Shown: positions 12,884 to 29,059, counted from the first letter of the stretch. The stretch is 64,000 nucleotides of DNA from Beaufortia kweichowensis (GCA_019155185.1 CM032795.1:21025795-21089794); one strand, 5' to 3'. The notes: generated by a model not told the origin, from the sequence alone. Made by a program: numbers and translations.

Positions 12884-13400
12884 GTAACAAGGCTGTTGGG
12901 AATAAAACCGATTTCGGTGGCTGTTGATTTGGATTTGAATTCGCTTTAGCGCTCAGTCAGTTTGAGGCACTGTGGCCCTGAAACACACCAGAGCAAATAA
13001 TTCACCTCAGTGAATAAACACGAGAGGCTGAATCACACTTTACTGTGAATATAAACCTCCACAGGCTGGTATTTCGCTTGAAAACGATGAGCTTTGCTGT
13101 AAGTTTCATTGGTTTTGATGGTTTGTACTAGATATAAAGGTGTTTGTGGAGTATACGCTGAGATATTATGGTGTTTTGTAAAGTTATATAAATGTTTCTG
13201 TTCTTGGTAATGTACTGTATTATAATATGACGGCAAATGTCAATCAAGTTTTTGATCCAAGGCTTAACTTTTCATCATACTGATAGCTCACATGTCAATA
13301 TTTGGTGGTTAAATGTGAGGTCTCTCTCAAAGTGTTTAAAGCATTTGTTAATGTTTCTGGTTTGTGTATTTTAATATACAGAAATCCTACAAAATATGTT

Positions 13401-13631
13401 TTTTTTTTCAATATTGATTTTTTTATTTTATTTTTATGACAACAGTAAACAACAACATACCAAAGAACAAAAACAGAATACATTTACAAAAAAAAGGGCG
13501 AGAATATGTTACAGATGACATAAGTGCCTAAAATAATTATAAAGGAGAGAGATAAAACACAAAAAAATAAAAAAAGGGGGAGATGAAATCAGTATAGAAA
13601 TCACCGTATCCCAAATGTTTCAAAGTTGGAG
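13401..13631 (-). mobile_element. Truncated retroelement insertion with target-site duplication
   Basis: A 231-bp insertion in rabl6 intron 1, flanked by direct repeats: 13381-13400 and 13632-13651 match at 19 of 20 positions (GAAATCCTACAAA, then A or G, then TATGTT). On the minus strand the insert ends in a poly(A)-like tail (T-run from 13399 on the plus strand). Poly(A) tail plus a roughly 20-bp duplication is the signature of LINE-machinery retrotransposition. The body has no recognisable protein, so the source family is unknown. Confidence 0.75.
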
Positions 13632-14306
13632 GAAATCCTACAAAGTATGTTTCCTCAGAAACGTGTGTTGTTTTTTGTGACATCCATAAAATAATCTATA
13701 TTTCAATTTTTAAAATCGATAACTCGTGCTTAGACTAATAATTTTTATGTCTGGACTCTTTCAACAGGGTTTTAGTAAAATATAAACAGATGGGTAATCA
13801 GGGTTTAAGTCCCCAGCCAACATGCGTACTGATAAAATGTATAGCTTTAATGCACTGTGATTCACTTCAAGTGCGTAAATGTAATTTTTTGAGGTTTACA
13901 TTTGTCATCTTTCAGTGTGATTCAGTTGAATCTGGTTTTACAGGTCAATTAAACGTAGTTAAGTCTGATATTGACATAACAAACTCTTTCTGCTGATATT
14001 GCTTGTAAAGTGTCTAATATGTCCACTTTGTTGTCCCACAGATGATGCCTGTAAACCAGGATGGCCAGATATCACCACTGCGTTTACAGTAGCTCAGATT
14101 GCACACTGTTGAATTAAAAAGTCACCCTCAGAAAACTGGATTCGGTGCTCAAACTATTTAAGACGGACCTCACCTTTGACCTGTGGACTGTGTCGTATCT
14201 GGCATAAATATGTCCAGTTATTAAACCGTGAAACCATCAACTTTGAACTGTTTAACAAGTGACCAATCTTCAGTTTTCTTGGATCACTTAAAAGCTTTGG
14301 ATCAAG

Positions 14307-17300
14307 ATGTTTACTGCCCTGAAGAAGCTGGTCGGCTCTGAAGCTGTGCAGCTCAGGGATAGAAATATTCCCGCAGGCCTGCAGTCCATGAATCAGAGTC
14401 TACAGAGACGGTTCGCCAAGGGCGTACAATACAACAGTAAGAGTTTCATGTTTAATCTAATATTATTAAAACATAGCCTTTCACAGTTTTTCAGCAGAGC
14501 ATTTAAAGTGGTCATGTTCTTTGATACACACCGATTAGGATGTTTTAAACATCTATTTGGATTGTAGAGTGGTTTATTTATTGTATTAGTGATATATATT
14601 CCTAATTTGTGAGACTATATAATCTTTGGGCAAATCTCACAAGTTCGATAAAGAACATGTCAAAGTCATATTTCATATTAAAGTTAAAAGAAAGTTATTT
14701 TCTGGCATATTTTCTGTAAGACATACATTGTAAGATTATTTTAATGAAAAAAACACATTGCAAAATATTTTTAGATACTAATTATTAAAGTAATCAGAGT
14801 AAAACTTTAAACTTTATGTGACTTTAGGGTAGAATTGTATGTAATTGTCATGAAGCTAATATAAAAAAATGCAAAATCTTAATGGTTTTAAAATATGCCT
14901 TTTTCTTTGTCTTTTTCTTCTGAGTTTGAGGTGAAATTTGACAGACATGTTTTTAACAGGTTTTGCCTGCAGCCAGTGAGAGGTCTCTCGGTTATGTTTT
15001 GACATGCGATGCTACAGCTGAAAGCCAATTGACGGTTCCTCATTGATTTCACTGTGAATACTGGTTGAGCTCTTTCCACAGCTCGACGTTAATAAAATAT
15101 GTATGAATGATACCCGATCGCCCACCTACTGGCCTATTTTTCCACTCGCTTCTGTTTGGTAGAGGTATCTTTTTTTAGACACACAGATCTCTTAAGATAC
15201 CAGGCATTTAAATGGTAGTAAAAAGCATTTTTTGGTTAAAAAACAGTATCAATTGTTCAAAACAGTCTAATCTATCACAAAGTGTGAAACATTAACTTTG
15301 ATATTTCTGTTTTATAACAGTGACCTGTAGAAATCTTTGAGATTTCTTTATTTTTGGTGGTTCAGACTAGGATGTGATATAAAGTAAGATTTGTAGCCCA
15401 AAAATTGTTCTCTTGCATTTGCCTGCACCTTTCAGTGAAAATAGTCATCCGTGGAGACAGGAACACGGGGAAAAGCGCCCTTTGGCACAGGCTTCAAGGG
15501 AAAATGTTTTTGGAGGAGTACATTCCCACCCAGGAAATCCAGGTCACCAGCATTCACTGGAACTACAAAAGTAAGTAACAATGAAGATGTAGATCATACA
15601 TTGGCTAACTAAGTGCTTCTAGTTTTGCTTCATTACATTGGACATCAGTGAATATGTGCCGTAATACTGGCAAGTTTGAAACACAAGCTTTATTATCCAT
15701 AACAAAAGTCATGGGGATCATTTTTCTACCCTGTTAACAGTTATTTAGACTAGGTCTTTTTTTAATCATATCTGTGCACAATTATAGAGTTGCGTTTATT
15801 ATTTTCATTTAGTATAGTTTTCTTTGCTGTCTAGCCGTGAGTCACCAAACAAGTTTTAGAATTACTGGTTTAGATGGTCTTTTATTAAATAATTTACTGG
15901 ATCAGAATCTGAATCAGTATCTCTCTTAACATGACTATCATTTGTCTTTCTATGTTTTTCCTCTTAGCAACAGATGATGTAGTGAAGGTTGAAGTTTGGG
16001 ATGTGGTTGATAAAGGTGAGTTTCTAAGAAGCACAGTGTACTAGAGTTTTCAACTTTATTCTTTCAAATGAAAAGGTTTACACTTACACTTTAAAGTTAT
16101 TCAATTTAAGTAGGTTTGCAGTAGTTTGGGCCATTATTATTTTTTTCGTTCTGTAGTTGTTTGTGGTCATAAATTTAGACCTAATGAATTTTGCATGTTT
16201 TATCTGCATTTGATTGGAAATGTCATGTTAAATGTACTTCTTGTTATCTTGGTTTGCAAATACTCAAAGGTCAAAAGCTTCCTCTTCCAGAGGGTGTAGG
16301 TGAGAACAGTCCTGTAGTCGTTTATTTAGTAATCAAGTAGTCAAACATTAAGCTGTGTGTGTGTGTGCTGTGTTCTTATCTTCTCTGACTATAAAACTTC
16401 TGAGAATAGATGTGACGTTGAGTAGCTTGTGCTATTCTTAAACTTTGGTGTGTGCTTACATTAAAGTCAAATGGAAAAAGTTGTCATGTTTCTTTTAAAT
16501 AGAGGTGCTGTGATAAATTACATTTACAATAAACCACATTTTGGATCTAAATATGTAATTAATTGGTATGCTTAAAAATTAAAATAGTAGTACAATATAG
16601 TGCAAAAGTGATGATTTCAGACCTTTCCTAACCACTTAATAACTGCAGTTGTAAAAAATACCAGAACCAAAACAATACTTATTAAAGTAAAACTAACTAA
16701 GCCACCAATGTTGTTAAGAAAACAATTTCAGAAAATGACAGAAAGATTCTAAAGGCATATAAAATCATATTTTACTACAGTACTGTTTAACCTGTTCAAC
16801 TTTATGCCGATGTCAGTTTTTTCCTGAAGGATTTCTACTGTTTGCTTTATTCTTAACTTTGTGATTTGCTGTGATTTAGTTGTAAGATGTGTTTGCTACC
16901 TCATTCTCTTAAACTATTTAAACATCTTTTTCATGCTTACTGCAATACATTTATTAACATCAGTAAAATGATTGTGCTGCTGTCAACTAGTGCCATTATT
17001 TATTTGTTTTTCTCACTGTTTTTGTTTATAATCTAGCATAGTTTTGCTGTAAACATAATGTACTGTTATTTGTCATGAATGCACAAGCTTGATGTTTTAT
17101 TCATTTTCAGTAGCTGACAAGCAGTTGTTTATCTGGGAATTAAATGTATAATCTGAGGCTTGAGAGTTTTGTGTTTGTAGTGTTATTTTTAGCATATCAG
17201 AGAGTACTGAAATGAGGTTATTAAGCTCTGGATCAGTAATTTTATGCATAAATGTTGTATCTCAGACTCACAACTGAAGTACTGCCACAATAATTGTTAT

Positions 17301-20300
17301 GTCCGTGTTTGTGAAACTACTGCAGGGAAAGGGAAACGACGCGGAGAGAATCTGAAACTGGAAAATGAACCTCAGGAGGTATTTACTGTTGTTTTCAATT
17401 CATTTATTTGTTTAAAGTCTAATGATGTGGATTATGAAAAAATTTATATTTATAAAATAGTCATATGACATTTCTCTGTGCAGTCAGAAGGCGAGATGGC
17501 TCTTGATGCAGAGTTCCTGGATGTCTACAAGAACTGTAACGGTGTCATCATGATGTTCGACATCACCAAACAATGGTGAGGAACGGCCCTTCTTACCCCT
17601 CCCTGATTTCATATCCATTCATTATTCCTTCTCATCTTCTGTCCCTCTTTCTGTTTTCCAATTACTGCTGTATTCTGCGATTGGGCGACTTTGTGCCATT
17701 TGCATTAAGCTTTTGTTTGTCTGACAGACATCTCTATAAACAAAGTCTGTGGTATAAATCAGGGATTTCCAATGGTTGACTTGTCTGGCTAGTAAACGAC
17801 ACGCATTGTCTTGTTTACTGTTTGCTTTGCATTTTGCTTGCTAAAATAACAGAAAAATCACATCTGACAGTATGTTTCCTCTTAATGTACTAAGTCTGTC
17901 TTTGATTCAGGACGTTCAACTACATCCTTAGGGAACTGCCAAAAGTGCCCACACACATCCCGGTGTGTGTCTTGGGAAATCAGCGTGATATGGGTGAACA
18001 CAGGGTCATCTTACCCGATGACATCAGAGACTTCATCAACAGTCTGAACAGGTGGGCAGTTAAGACCACGTGCTCTTAAGTCTTAACTCCATTTGTAAAT
18101 CACAGTGCATGTATATAGGCATTAAGAATAAAGGTCCATTTTTACCAAAAACAATAACTATATTAGTATCCACACCAACTACCAATTACATTGTGTTTAT
18201 TCATTGTCATTGTTTTATAGTTCATCCACTTGTAATAACTCAGAGAATGATCCCAATTATATTATATATAATTGATCTCAATATCATTATATTATATTAT
18301 TTTTGCATTGTTGTTCTTATAGCTGTGGTGTGGTTTTATTTTTTATTTTATCTGTATTATCTCTAGTAATTGTCCTTGTGTAAACTGTAAACTGGATACT
18401 TAAAGTTGTATATTTGTTTTGCAGGAATAAAGTTTAAATTTTTATTCACGAGATGCCAAGAATATTGTATTTCTGTCTGTTATCGTTTCTGATTTTAGAC
18501 CTCCAGGCTCATCCTACATCCACTATGCCGAGTCTTCCATGAAGAATGGTTTTGGTCTGAAATATCTCCATCGTTTCTTCAACATACCGTTTCTGCAGCT
18601 TCAGGTTAGAGAAAGATGTTGTTAAAGACATATCTGTGAATAAGGCTCTGTTTCAAACAGCATTCTTTACAGTATAAATAGTATGTAAGATTAGGATTGG
18701 TGTGTGCCAAAAAACACTGATTGTGTTTTAATTGATTTAGTTAACTAAAAATGGCAAAGATTTTCATATGAAATTAATATATTGAGCTAGACGCATCGCT
18801 AGTTTGTTTCTCTACAGATTTAGTCCTTAAATCTTGGACTGACATTAGCAGTAGTGATGGACTGGTAACCTTATAATCCTCATTGTGCCTCTCTCAAAAC
18901 ACTCTTGAGACTGTCTGAATGGCATGAATTAATAAAACAGGTTTAACTTGGAGGGATCAGTGTTGACTGCTGTGTCTTATATGTCACTGTCTCGTTCTCA
19001 TCCTACGGTTATTCTACAGTCAGCAGGTTAGTGTTTGACATATTTTGTTTTAACTAACCAGCATAGTATAGATTGCTTATAAAACCCATACAGGATCATA
19101 AACGAAAGACAAAGCTGTTTTCATCTGTCTATGTACCTCTGTAGATGTAAACATTGTAGAAGATAGAGTATCCAAGAGTTGAAGAGCTCACACCGAATCC
19201 GATCTGAAGTTTGTTTAACTTGATTAAAACTGAAAGAATTTGCTGTGCAGGAGTGTGTCAGAAACATACTGTACTTGGTATGCAAAAACATAGTTCTATA
19301 AACATGTTAACTGATTTATTCACTTGGTCTTGTTGTCTTGTGTGTCACTACTAGGGACCTGATCTTTACAAGTCATGTTGTGAGGTTTCTCTCTGTAAAT
19401 TTGCTTTTGATTGTTCTTGTTTTGTCCCTTCTTGGTTTATAAAAAGCTTAAATGAATGATGGTAAAGAAACATAATTTCTTTCCGCTGTAAACGTGACGT
19501 CCCGCTGGTCGAGCATGGCACCTCACGCTCATGAAACTTTTAGCTGTGTGTCTAGATCTGTTTTCCTCTTCATGCTATTATCTTCCATCATAGTTTAAAG
19601 GCCACCTCTTGTTTGTGTGACCCAAGGCATTTTGACTTCCTTGAAATGACAAAAGGGCAATTTTACTAAATTTGATAGCAGTGGTCACATTGAAATGAGG
19701 TCACTGTTTGATGTGACGTGTGTGTGTGTGTTGTGTTCACAGAGAGAAACTCTGTTACGGCAACTGGAGACAAATCAACTCGACATTGATGCCACGCTGG
19801 AAGAACTCAACGTTCAACAGGAGACAGAGGACCAGAACTATGACATGTGAGTGGAAAGACACACACAGTGTATGAAGCGTGAGGCTGACATGCAAATTGA
19901 CAACAGCAGTTTGTTTTCTGGATCAGTATCCTGTAATATCTGACTGCACATAATTCTGCATATGTGTATATATATCCAGGTTACTTTTTATGTATTTGTT
20001 AACTAACATATGTTTAGTTGCTAAAGTGTTAAAGGAGTAAAATCTGCCATCTTTGTAGATTCCTAGAGATGATGGAGACACGTAAAGCATATGGCTCTCC
20101 GGCACCCTCTAATGGTCAGAGTCCGTCCTCTGGTTCCCAGTCACCCGTGGTGCTACCTGGAGCTGCCTCGCCCAGTAACTCCAGCCCCAGTACCCCACAG
20201 GCCCAGACCCAGTCTGCACCTCCACCCCCTCCATCTATACCCCACCCCGCTTCCCAGACGACCGCCACCCATACACCCCCGACCCAGGCCCCGTCACAAA

Positions 20301-23300
20301 CCCAGGAGCCTCCGGCCGCCGCACCAATACCCACTGCAGCTCAACCAGCAGCTCCTGCCCAGAAACGAGGCTTCATCTCACGTCTGTTTGGATCCTCCAC
20401 TGCAGAAGCTTCACCGGACAAATCAGGTCTGTGTTTTTATTACATCCCCAAACAATAGAATGTAAGATAATATACAGTGTGGTCTTCCAATAATAATAAT
20501 AAAAAATACACAGTAATACATTTAATTAAAGTATTGGGAAAAATAGTTTTGGAACAGAGCTTTGGTCTGAAGTTAAAACAACTATTTATACAGGGTTTTT
20601 AGTATTAATTTATTAAAGAATAATCACTCAAAGAGCTATTTTTGGTTTGAGCTTAGCAGATTTAACCTGTTTTGGAAATTGGTTTGGAATTTACTTTTGG
20701 TAAAGATGGTTGTGATGTGAGGACATTAACTCTCTTGTCCTCAGCTGTATTCTATAATTAAATATTGCTTTAAACAATTGCTAAATATAATGGTAATGTT
20801 TCTATGTCGCCTTTGGGACAGGGCTAGTCATGTAATTGAAAGGTTGTAGATTTGAAGCCCACAAGGATTTATCCATCGTGTTCCTGAGCAATACTACTAC
20901 CTAACCTACCTAATCTAGGGTTATTCCAAAGAGATTTTCCTCGTGAATAATATGTAATATGTGCTTCAAAGACAGCTTGTGCCCTTTACAACCCTTGTAA
21001 TTTTGCTAATGTGAGTGTCTGTACTGTATGTGGACGGTCAGTTCCACAAGGAATATTATATACTGAATACTAATGAGCCATTATCAGACGACACCATCCC
21101 ACCATTGCCAAGCCATTACTAAGACTAGTGGACTGAGAAACGCACACACGCAGCTCTGCACCAGTGCATCTGCTGCTGCATTGCAGATCCAGAGGGATGT
21201 TACAAATCACACCCATCAATACACACACACATCGATGCTGTGTGTCAGTACATCATCATGGGCTGATTCATAGCCTTTATATTCAGATATCATTGAAATA
21301 TTTTACCTTAAATTTGTGTTTTGGTTTCATTTCACAAAAGTGCACAAGTGTAAATAGATTATTTTTCTTCTGGGGAACCAGTTTGCCAACTCCGATGTTT
21401 AGAGTCATACAGTATAATAAAAATATATAGTGATAAAATACAGTCTCTCGTGTGGTCTTGTATCTCCATCAGACACTGTAGGTTCTGAAGCTCCTAAGGT
21501 TCAGAACGTGGATGACTTTGTGCCGGAGGTCGGCTTGGACCGAGGCTTTCTGGACGATGGTGGATCGGCAGTAAAGTCAGCAGTTAAATCAAAGAAGAAG
21601 CCTACGGACAGAGCTCCAGTCCTGGACAGTGACAGGTGAGTACTGTAGATCAGTTGTGTTATTGCAAACATCATGATTTTAATTCATTTTTTGTTTCTTT
21701 AGTGATGGAGAGGGCCGGGGAAATCCTCTGGTTTCAGGTTTCCAGGATGATTTAGATCCGGATGACAAAGTGCTCTGTCAGCCTGCCGTTAAAGCGGGTG
21801 TCCCGAGCATTGGCGTCACCCTCACGAGTGATGAAGAGGAGGAAGATTTATCTCTACCCTCTGCTGCCCAAAACAAAAGCATCATGACGAACACAAAGGG
21901 GTCAGAACCAGCTGCTAAACCTATTTAATACATCTCACTTTTAGTAGAAAGACCTGTAATTTTTGTAATGTTTTGGTTTTAATGTTAATGAGAAATTCAG
22001 CAGAGAATCAGCAAGCATCAATATACAAGCAGCCCGCCAGATGATTGATTCTTGGATTTAACTTTTCCTTTGTATTAATACAGTATTCAGATATGTAATT
22101 TTCTCATAGATCTTCAGTCAACTCGATCAAGCAACAGCAAACCCGGTCAAAAGCAGCCGAAAGGCCCCAAAGCCTGAGAACTGCAGCAGGGTCTGCACCG
22201 CAGCGACACAGTCAGAAGACAGGGGGCGTCATTGAGACTGAATCTGATTCAGATAATAATGCTCCAGTCACTCATCAGATGCTGTCATTTGTTATGGACG
22301 ACCCAGACTTTGAAAGCGAAGAGCTTGATGTACCCAAGATCAGGAAGGTAGAAAATCATTTTTAAGTGTCTGATGACAAATGGACACTTTTTATGTCGTT
22401 GATTACTTGTCTCTCACACAAATGACACAGAATTGTATTCATACTGAAAGTCACTTTGTGCTGTGTCTGTTTTTGATAGGAGGCTTTACCAGCAGGAGAC
22501 AGTGAATTTGATGGATTTAATGATGGTTTTGCATTAACTGGACTTCCAGAGCCTCCCAAACGTGTCGCTTCTTCTGTTAAAAGCCTCAGCAATGACATTG
22601 ACCTCTTTGGCCTGGGGTTTGAAGACCCAACATTTAAGAGTAAAGACAGCAGCGACGACCCGGATGGTAACAACAAGCACCTTGTGTTTATTTTTAAAGA
22701 ATGCATCATATTAAGAAAAGTCAGGGTTTTACATTTAACAGGCATTTAGCATTTAGTACGAAGTTAATTAAACATGTTAATTATAAACTTAAATATCAAT
22801 GGAAAAAACTGAATGTAAGAATTGTTTTGCATGTGATTTTGTTTTAATGAAAAAGGCCAATGTGTAGTTTGTAGAGCACTTTATCCTCCAAGCAGATTGA
22901 TGTGTAAATATATGGTTTGCAGTCTTGGGTTTATAATATGTCGGAGAGAATGTCACAAGAATAAAACTGAAAACATGCAACTGGTTTTGTGAAAATTATG
23001 CTCCATTGTCTAATAGACAGATCTACTAGATCTTACCCATTCCTACCTGTCAAACACTCACCATATCTTTCTCCTAACCAGTAAAATTTAATTAACCTTA
23101 TCTGTCTAACAGAGAATGAAAGCAGACAGTCCACAAAGGACAAGAAGAAGAAGAAAAAGAGCAAAACTAAAGAGGTACAACAATATCAAAACTATATATT
23201 GTATTAATGACCGACTGATATAACAGCCATGTCAGTCTTGTCAATGAATATTGTAAACAGAATTTTGAGTAAAATCCATTTTTGTGTCTTGCCGTAATTA

Positions 23301-23567
23301 CATTCTACTGTATTTTGCTCTTTAGATATCAGTATTGGCCATTAAAATGGTAAAAACTCTTTTTGTATCTAGGAGGATGAAAAAAGCAGCAAAAAACGAA
23401 ACAAACACAAGAAAAAGGAAAAAGAAGAGTCTGGAACAGGGGACGAAAAAGAAAAAAGGAAGAAGAAATCAAGGACCAAGAAAGCAGGGCCTGTGGATGA
23501 TCTAGAGGCCTTTCTGGCCGGGGATGGACCAGTAAACAGTGAGGGAGGAGACTATGAGGAACTCTAG
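14307..23567 (+). CDS. rabl6: Rab-like GTPase RABL6 (PARF/RBEL1), complete
   Basis: Atypical Ras-superfamily GTPase with a long C-terminal extension, linked in mammals to cell proliferation and ARF interaction. Coding exons: 14307-14436, 15436-15570, 15968-16015, (optional 16270-16299), 17326-17378, 17484-17575, 17911-18051, 18499-18604, 19743-19846, 20059-20426, 21473-21635, 21703-21900, 22110-22347, 22480-22666, 23113-23174, 23373-23567. Without the optional exon they give 739 residues (human about 729). The P-loop GDRNTGKS is at 50-57, VEVWDVVDKG follows, and LGNQRD (174-179) stands where NKxD would be. The tail is Pro/Ser/Thr-rich (exon 20059), then acidic, then has Lys-rich tracts, and ends GGDYEEL as in mammals. 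The ATG at 14307 begins MFTALKKLVGS, matching the family. The donor after 21900 (GG|GTCAGA) is weak; reading through it meets a stop at 21926-21928. Confidence 0.95.
16270..16299 (+). other. Candidate 30-nt cassette microexon of rabl6
   Basis: Between the exons ending at 16015 and starting at 17326 lies CAAAG|30 nt|GTGAGA. It has the correct phase (both neighbours break after codon position 1), no stop, and would insert QKLPLPEGVG after the switch-II-like VWDVVDKG. The remembered mammalian protein lacks these residues. The donor is strong; the acceptor has only a moderate pyrimidine tract. Inferred from sequence only. Confidence 0.5.
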
Positions 23568-26510
23568 AGCTTCAGCTAACCAATCAGGATTTGACATTAA
23601 CATTGGTTGTGTGACATCATCGGGTCATTGTCCGATCCATTTCCCCTGGTTTGCAGTGCCTGACTTATTGATGTTTGGCAACATTTTGTTCTTCCAGCAT
23701 TGCTTGGTCGGTACGTGGCACATCTCAAGTCATTTTCCAATATGATCATTATGTTGTTATGGACTAAGAGATTTCACCTGCTGCTTTAGATTCTCTAGAT
23801 TTGATTCTGTTATTACTCAAAAGAAATTCCTCATACAGAACTAAGAGGTTTTGGACACAGTTTATCTTTATTAGGTTTGTGTGAATGTGTGTTTGTCTTT
23901 GTCAATATGTGTACATACTGTTTGTGATCAGTGCGTTTGCTTGCATGAACGATTGTGTATTTTTATTTGGGAAACCTGTAGAGCGGATATTCAAACGAAA
24001 TTTCCACATATTAGGCCTCATTCATGAAACACAAGCTGAATGGCAAAACAAAATTGTTTTGATGTTTAAATTTAAAGAGTTATGAACTGTTTGCCCAAAC
24101 ATTTCTGCTTGCGTTTTTATAAAAAATAGTCTTACGTAAATGTTCACAAACGTAACAGTTTGTGTCAAGATGATTTTTACACAAAGAATACTCAAGTTCT
24201 CTGTGACCGTTTGCTTACTAATGCTTTAACGAAAATTGAGCATGCAATTTTTTGTGTCTCAACGTCCAGTATCACGTGATGCTTGTCTTCCAGAATATAT
24301 GTGACCCTGTCTGTGAAAACCAGGCTTAAGTCTAAAAATGAGCATGAAAACTTGATTTCACCTATTAATTTCACTATGATCTTTGACATGACCTTACTCA
24401 GACAATATTAAAGATATCAATGTTAAATTCACACAGAATATTTTTTTCATTATGTAGGATGATTTTATGTAGAAAACAGAAAACTCACGAAAAATTACTT
24501 TTCACAGACTGGGTCACGTATTTCGCTCCGATAAAACTTTATTCCATTCAAAAGTTTCTTTTGCTGCCATCGGTTTATGTCTAATAATGCCTTAAATTGT
24601 TTAAAATATTTAAAACGAAAGCCTTTCATCTGTTAAATAGTAACAGATTTACTACAGGCTGGATAAATGTACACCACAGTGATCCAAATAAGATTTTTCA
24701 GATTACGTTTTAGATAAAACTAAAGTTTTTATCAAGCATTTAGTAAACCTGAAATTCATCAAAAATGTTTTTTAATTGAAAAATGTTGAAAAGTTTCTGA
24801 CTCTAGGGGACATTCCAAAGAATTGGTTGTTATGTCTATTTTTTGCTGTGTGTTGTGTTTTAATGTAGTGTTTTAGATGTGGACCATCATTTAATCTTCC
24901 TCCTCAATGACCTCTGTAAACTCCAGGTAACTTACAAACGCAACACAACTGTTACTCTAAACATGATCACAGTTTTCTGTGGTTTATGTTGTGCCACGCT
25001 GCTTTAAACTCTTCCCACAGTTAAACTGCACTAGGTGAAGAAAGAATAAAAGAAAGGAATTTTATAATCTCAGAAACACAAAACAGTATGTGTACATTTG
25101 TAAAATTCTTAATCGTGCGATAGTGAAACTAACATCATATTTTGGATGAACGCATTTCTACGATCTAGTAATGTTTATTATTGCCACAAATTAAGAAAAT
25201 AATTTTGGCCTCCTGTTATCCATAAACGTACCGATGAATGAAAACAGACAAATGATTGTTTACTGTTAACAGGACTCGATTCAAGAAACCCTGATGGATT
25301 AAATTTGATGTTTTCTTCCGCTCATGTTTTATAAATGGGACTAGATGTTTACTTGTACACCCCCTCTGTACCGCATGACTTTATCTTTGTTTTCATAAAA
25401 TATTGATAAATGATAACCAAATCATTTTAATCTGTTTCAATATTTCTGTTGTTTTGTTCCTTCATGTTATATCAGTCTTTTCCTTTAAATGGCTCATTTT
25501 GAAATCTGTTATTTGTTTTTCTCGATTAAGCACTGCACGTTAAGAAAAATAACACAGAATGTAGTGTTTGTCTCATAAGTGATGACTTGATTGGATGGTC
25601 TTTTGAAGGAAACTGTGATATTGAATCCTTCAACTTGAGAATCGTAAACACTTTCTGATTGTTTTGGCCCAAAATGTCCATCCACCCATGGATTTAATTT
25701 GCAGACTGGCCTGCATCGGCTTTCCCTCTGGCATGGATACGCTTTCACCCTGACAACTGAATGTTTATACCGGCTCGTGAACATCCCAGAATCCTCCAAG
25801 AAATTCTCAAGAGTGTGTTGGATTGCTAAGAAACCGGGATCATCCTGTCGTGGTTAACTAACCAGACCTGCAGATGCCCGACGATTCCCATGTGTCTTCG
25901 CCCATCATCACGTGTCTCCTCGCCGTTGCAAATCAAGCACGCCGTTAGCCCCACACGCGCCACTAACAGCATGTGATGCGTCGTGCTGTCGCTATGGAAA
26001 CACGCCTGGGAGAATTGTCTCTACACGCTCACTGTGATAAATAGTCACGCTCTCCTGGATAAACAAGTACACTGTTGACTATTCCCATCCTTAACCAGCA
26101 CGAGGGCACGACCTCGGACACATATCAACTCTTCCTTTCATCTTTTACTCAGTACAGTTGACTCCAAAGGCCCTTGAATTAATATTATTTATCTCTATAC
26201 AAGATAGGGAGGCAATGAATGTGTTGGTGCTGGTCGGATGTGGGACTTCATGCGTTTACCTGGCCAGCGATACACAATGTTTACTACAGGACTTCATTTG
26301 GTTTACTAGAAATGTGTTTGAATGTGTGGGAACTTTTAAACCTTATATCAGTTTGGTTTTATTTATCCAACATTTACATTCCAAAGCCTTTGTGTGTATT
26401 TGTGAAATGGTTGAATTTATTTTTGTTACCCTGTTTCAGTACCCACAGTGTTCATATTTCATGTATGTGTTTCATTTGTGTAATAAATGCAAAAGAAATT
26501 TGACAAGTCC
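23568..26510 (+). other. rabl6 3' UTR and downstream
   Basis: No coding frame is credible here. AATAAA at 25045 and at 26482 are poly(A) signal candidates. The second is followed within 40 nt by a GT-rich element (GTGGTTTTTTTAG...), making it the better 3' end and the UTR about 2.9 kb long. A MITE (24300-24518) lies inside. The patch 25850-26050 is richer in CpG than its surroundings. Confidence 0.5.
24300..24518. mobile_element. MITE with terminal inverted repeats, family C, copy 1
   Basis: Left end TGTGACCCTGTCTGTGAAAA and right end TTTTCACAGACTGGGTCAC are near-perfect inverted repeats about 219 bp apart, with no coding capacity between. A diverged copy with the same ends lies at 59934-60254. 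Superfamily not determined. Confidence 0.75.
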
Positions 26511-28930
<2,420 letters not shown>

Positions 28931-29056
28931 TACAGACCCCCCCTCCAAACTGATTCACGATCTCATCGATTTCCAGTGGATACACAAGGTAAATCTCCTG
29001 TTAAGTCACTGAAAGAAACAATAATTCGAGATATACTGTACATTTTATTTATTTAT

Positions 29057-29059
<3 letters not shown>

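Noticed and set aside
20091..20465. Pro/His-rich 124-codon frame
   Set aside because: Out-of-frame reading of the proline-rich rabl6 exon; the in-frame product continues the conserved RABL6 protein.
28936..28988. Splice-bounded segment reading PPSKLIHDLIDFQWIHK
   Set aside because: Attractive sequence, but its end phase does not match the next exon-like segment at 30300 and the 53-nt size gives little statistical support.
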